Below, one piece after another: positions 6,623-8,256 of a DNA stretch of 8,256 bases. The stretch is from JAAYDS01 sp039680625. Its GTDB lineage: Bacteria; Chloroflexota; Anaerolineae; UBA1429. The notes beneath the pieces were generated by a model, which searched no databases, was not told the DNA's origin, and saw only the letters and a list, made by a program, of their open reading frames with translations. A program made the translations under genes and the position numbers. Positions within the stretch are counted from its first letter, which is position 1, and the number at the start of each line of letters is the position of its first letter. The DNA lies in contig JBDKSN010000216.1 of NCBI GenBank assembly GCA_039680625.1, forward strand, positions 1 to 8,256. Direction: 5' to 3'.

Positions 6623-7089
6623 TCTTTGGGGTTGCCGCGCCGCGAGACATCCGAGTCGAGCAAGAGGGTCACGGGGCCGTCGTTGTGGATCTCGACTTGC
6701 ATCAGTGTCTGAAAGCGCCCCGTCTCGACGGGAGACACGCCCTCGGCGCGCAACAGCTCGGCGAAGCGGGCCACCAGCGGCTCGGCGATCTCGGGTGGGG
6801 CGGCCTCGCTAAAGCTGGGTCGCCGACCACGGCGGGCGTCGCCATAGAGGGTGAATTGCGAGATCACCAACGCGCCCCCGCCCACGTCGAGCAGCGAGCG
6901 GTTCATCTTGCCTTGGTCGTCGTCAAAGATGCGCAGGCCAGCGACCTTGTGCGCCAGCCATTGGGCGTCGGCCTCGGTGTCGTCGTCGCGCACACCCACC
7001 AGGATCACCAGCCCGGGGCCGATGGCGCCGACGAGCTCGCCCCCTACGCGGACGGCACCGCTGGTCACTCGTTGTACAAGAGCGCGCAT
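6619..7089 (-). CDS. dtd: D-aminoacyl-tRNA deacylase
   Basis: This 156-residue protein has the usual length and the full set of DTD family motifs: MRALVQRVTSGAVRVGG at the N-terminus, ISQFTLYGDARRGRRPSF at 76-93 with the substrate-pocket SQFT (77-80), and NDGPVT at 136-141, which includes the Gly-cisPro pair G138-P139 that rejects L-amino acids. The enzyme is a cytoplasmic homodimer that hydrolyses D-aminoacyl-tRNA (and glycine mischarged on tRNA-Ala), protecting translation. The segment before NDGPVT reads RFQTLMQV instead of the more common FGADMQV, a variation I regard as normal for this lineage. GGAGG (minus strand, 7099-7095) stands five bases before the ATG. The gene converges on the amidase, and the two stop codons share CTAG at 6619-6622. 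No clear promoter is seen, though the TA-rich stretch around 7128-7137 could serve both directions. Confidence 0.93.
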   Translation of the reverse strand: MRALVQRVTSGAVRVGGELVGAIGPGLVILVGVRDDDTEADAQWLAHKVAGLRIFDDDQGKMNRSLLDVGGGALVISQFTLYGDARRGRRPSFSEAAPPEIAEPLVARFAELLRAEGVSPVETGRFQTLMQVEIHNDGPVTLLLDSDVSRRGNPKD

Positions 7090-7106
7090 CGCATCCTCCG
7101 ACGGGT

Positions 7107-7135
7107 TTGCCTCGGCTGTCTGGCCAGCTTATAGT
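7107..7135 (+). promoter_or_regulatory. Sigma70-type promoter of the 99-residue gene
   Basis: TTGCCT (7107-7112) and TATAGT (7130-7135, five of six matches) are spaced by 17 bases. Transcription should start near 7142, giving a leader of about 24 bases. The layout is close to that of the promoter at 2892-2920. Confidence 0.65.
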
Positions 7136-7165
7136 CTAGCTGACAACGCAATGAGGTGGGCCGCG

Positions 7166-7465
7166 ATGGTCAAGCTGATCATGACCTGGAACATTCGCGC
7201 GGGCAAAGAGCCCGAGTATCTGGACTTTCTCACCAAAGAGTTCGCCGAGGCGATCATCAGTATCGGCATCCAGCCCACCGACGCGTGGTATGCCGTATGG
7301 GGGCAAGGCCCGCAGGTGCTGGCCGGCGGGGTGACCGAGACGCTCGCCGAGATGGAGCGCGCCTTGGCCTCGGCCGAGTGGCTGCGGCTCCTCGCCCGGC
7401 TCGAAGACCTGGTCACCGATCTCGAATACAAGGTGGTCGAACAAGAGGGCGGCTTTCAGCTCTAA
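7166..7465 (+). CDS. Conserved-looking small protein of unknown function, predicted ferredoxin-like alpha/beta fold
   Basis: This 99-residue protein is not tied to a named family. The pattern of hydrophobic residues suggests strand (3-10, KLIMTWNI), helix (14-34), strand (37-46, PTDAWYAVWG), strand (49-58, PQVLAGGVTE), helix (59-81) and strand (82-91, LVTDLEYKVV). That is the beta-alpha-beta-beta-alpha-beta order of dimeric alpha+beta barrel proteins, such as antibiotic-biosynthesis-monooxygenase-like or Dabb-like domains. No catalytic motif, signal peptide or membrane segment is seen. It is aromatic-rich near the putative pocket (W8, W41, Y42, W45). The ATG at 7166 is chosen for GAGGTGGG (7153-7160) just upstream; an in-frame ATG at 7151 would leave almost no leader and lose that site. 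It forms a single-gene transcript with its own promoter (7107-7135) and a strong terminator (7488-7519), which argues that it is a real, expressed gene. Codon use resembles its neighbours. Confidence 0.75.
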   Translation: MVKLIMTWNIRAGKEPEYLDFLTKEFAEAIISIGIQPTDAWYAVWGQGPQVLAGGVTETLAEMERALASAEWLRLLARLEDLVTDLEYKVVEQEGGFQL

Positions 7466-7487
7466 GCCCGCCTGGCCCAGGCACAGC

Positions 7488-7519
7488 GACGCCGCGTTCA
7501 ACCGCGGCGTCTCGTTTTT
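7488..7519 (+). terminator. Rho-independent terminator after the 99-residue gene
   Basis: A perfect nine-base-pair GC-rich stem, GACGCCGCG (7488-7496) with CGCGGCGTC (7503-7511), encloses the loop TTCAAC and is followed by TCG and five T residues (7515-7519). The T-tract is only on the plus-strand side, so it serves the rightward 99-residue gene. The leftward zinc-ribbon gene ends at 7522 and would transcribe into the stem, but it has no T-tract on the far side. Confidence 0.88.
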
Positions 7520-7521
7520 GG

Positions 7522-7812
7522 TCAGTCGTCGCTAGAGGCGGCTGGCTTGGCGGGTTCGGCTTTGGGTGCAGACTCGACCGCCTTTGCGGCGGATTCGGCC
7601 ACCTCGGCGCCCGACTTGGGCAGCGTTGGCGAGGCGGCCTTGTTGTCGGTCACATAAAAGCCCTTGCCCTTGAAGATGATGCCCACGGGCTGAACGACTC
7701 GCTGCACCTCTCCGCCGCACTCGGGGCAGACGCGGATGGGCTCTTCATTGAAATGCTGAAACCGCTCAAAGGCAATCCCACACTCACGGCAGCGATATTC
7801 ATACGTTGGCAT
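7522..7812 (-). CDS. FmdB family zinc-ribbon regulatory-type protein
   Basis: This 96-residue protein begins MPTYEYRCRECGIAFERFQH, the hallmark of the FmdB/CxxC_CxxC_SSSS zinc-ribbon family. Four cysteines, C8, C11, C29 and C32 (CREC and CPEC), should bind one zinc ion. The family's conserved GIIFKGKGFYVTD follows at 44-56. The remaining 40 residues are an alanine/lysine/glutamate/proline-rich tail, probably disordered. The founding member was proposed to regulate formamidase and amidase genes in Methylophilus, but the role of most members is unknown, so no target is claimed. The ATG at 7812 is chosen because family homology starts there and GGGGAGG (minus strand, 7828-7822) precedes it by nine bases; an in-frame ATG at 7872 would lie at the predicted transcription start. 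It has its own promoter. Confidence 0.88.
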   Translation of the reverse strand: MPTYEYRCRECGIAFERFQHFNEEPIRVCPECGGEVQRVVQPVGIIFKGKGFYVTDNKAASPTLPKSGAEVAESAAKAVESAPKAEPAKPAASSDD

Positions 7813-7878
7813 GCAGCACAACCTCCCCACACGATGGTCTGTGGCGCGGGCTGAGCGCGCCATCAAACACAACGCCCA

Positions 7879-7907
7879 ATTATAGACAGATGGAGTGCAG
7901 GCCGCAA
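7879..7907 (-). promoter_or_regulatory. Sigma70-type promoter of the FmdB-type gene
   Basis: On the minus strand TTGCGG (7907-7902) is followed after 17 bases by a perfect TATAAT (7884-7879). The predicted start is near 7872, leaving a leader of about 60 bases. That leader contains a possible six-base-pair stem GGCGCG/CGCGCC (7843-7848 with 7856-7861) shortly before the Shine-Dalgarno sequence. Confidence 0.65.
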
Positions 7908-7938
7908 ACCTTGCGCGCGAGGGCGCGGCTTAGGGCGC

Positions 7939-8256
7939 TCAGCGCAACAGCTCGGTGAGAGAGAGCGTGGGCCAGGCGCGGCGATAGGCCGCCACTTCGC
8001 CGAGGATATACTCCAGGCGCGCCAGCGCCTCTTGAGCGCCATCCTCGTCTGGCGCGCCGCTCGGTTGTTCCGTAGGCGCAGGCGCGGCGGCCACCCAGCC
8101 TTGCTCGCCAGCAGAGAGCGCGATCTTGCCCATGGCCGCCAGCCAGGCGAGCGCGGCCTCGATGGCGCTCTCGGGCAGGCGCGCGGCGTGGGCCATGCGG
8201 GGCAGGTCGAGCCGGCCCTCGCGCTCGGCGATGGCCAGCCGCACCATGCCGGCCAC
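7939..8256 (-). CDS. C-terminal part of a winged-helix-like protein, possibly RecJ-type exonuclease tail (cut by window edge)
   Basis: The reading frame enters from the right edge and ends at TGA (7941-7939), leaving 105 residues. It begins helical (AGMVRLAIAER, then DLPRMAHAARLPESAIEAAL and AWLAAMGKIALSAGEQGW), an order that fits helix, helix, recognition helix and wing of a winged-helix domain. An alanine/proline-rich linker follows, then a final helix containing LARLEYILGEVAAYRRAWP. That last pattern, with AYRR close to the end, resembles from memory the C-terminal end of RecJ single-strand exonucleases in Chloroflexota, where a similar small domain also occurs. None of the DHH/DHHA1 catalytic motifs are inside the window, so this stays a guess. 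A GTG stands exactly at the edge, but there is no reason to take it as the start. The FmdB-type gene follows in the same direction with its own promoter. Confidence 0.55.
   Translation of the reverse strand: MAGMVRLAIAEREGRLDLPRMAHAARLPESAIEAALAWLAAMGKIALSAGEQGWVAAAPAPTEQPSGAPDEDGAQEALARLEYILGEVAAYRRAWPTLSLTELLR

Noticed and set aside
7128..7133. TATAAG on the minus strand as the -10 box of dtd
   Set aside because: No acceptable -35 box 16-18 bases upstream on that strand; it overlaps the rightward -10 and may be coincidental.
1..8256. CRISPR array, insertion sequence, phage genes, tRNA or rRNA
   Set aside because: No spaced direct repeats, transposase or integrase motifs, terminal inverted repeats or RNA gene signatures were found on reading both strands.

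Overview
The window is high-GC, densely packed bacterial chromosome carrying ordinary housekeeping and accessory-metabolism genes. Protein style (ABC-F of the YdiF/YfmM kind, an N-terminus like the mannose-6-phosphate-isomerase-like cupins of Chloroflexota, an EF2568-type class V aminotransferase, an FmdB zinc ribbon) suggests a member of the Chloroflexota, perhaps Anaerolineae or a relative. This is a judgement from remembered family sequences, not a database result. I see no rRNA, tRNA, CRISPR array, insertion sequence, prophage or attachment site.

Left part (1-2875): a leftward gene, cut by the window edge, encodes a cupin/mannose-6-phosphate-isomerase-like protein. A 267-base divergent spacer separates it from a rightward two-gene unit: a YedE-type membrane transporter and an EF2568-type PLP enzyme of the cysteine desulfurase superfamily. 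In other genomes these two families are tied to selenium (or sulfur) metabolism, so the pair is read as a selenium/sulfur supply module. The spacer holds a perfect TTGACA box facing right and its mirror image facing left.

Middle part (2876-6622): a good sigma70-type promoter (TTGCCG, 17 bp, TATAAT) starts a tight rightward operon. Its genes are an ABC-F ribosome-associated ATPase, a dephospho-CoA kinase with an unusual two-helix membrane tail, and a lipoprotein N-acetylmuramoyl-L-alanine amidase. Each gene overlaps the next by 7-8 bases, which points to translational coupling.

Right part (6619-8256): D-aminoacyl-tRNA deacylase (dtd) runs leftward and converges on the amidase, the two stop codons sharing one CTAG. 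Divergent from dtd is a small 99-residue alpha/beta protein of unknown function with its own promoter and a textbook intrinsic terminator. Leftward again come an FmdB-type zinc-ribbon protein with its own promoter and the C-terminal part of a winged-helix-like protein, possibly the tail of RecJ, cut by the right edge.

No wholly new multi-gene system was found. The points most worth a second look are the YedE/EF2568 pair, the membrane-tailed CoaE, the mirror-image promoters, and the orphan 99-residue gene.
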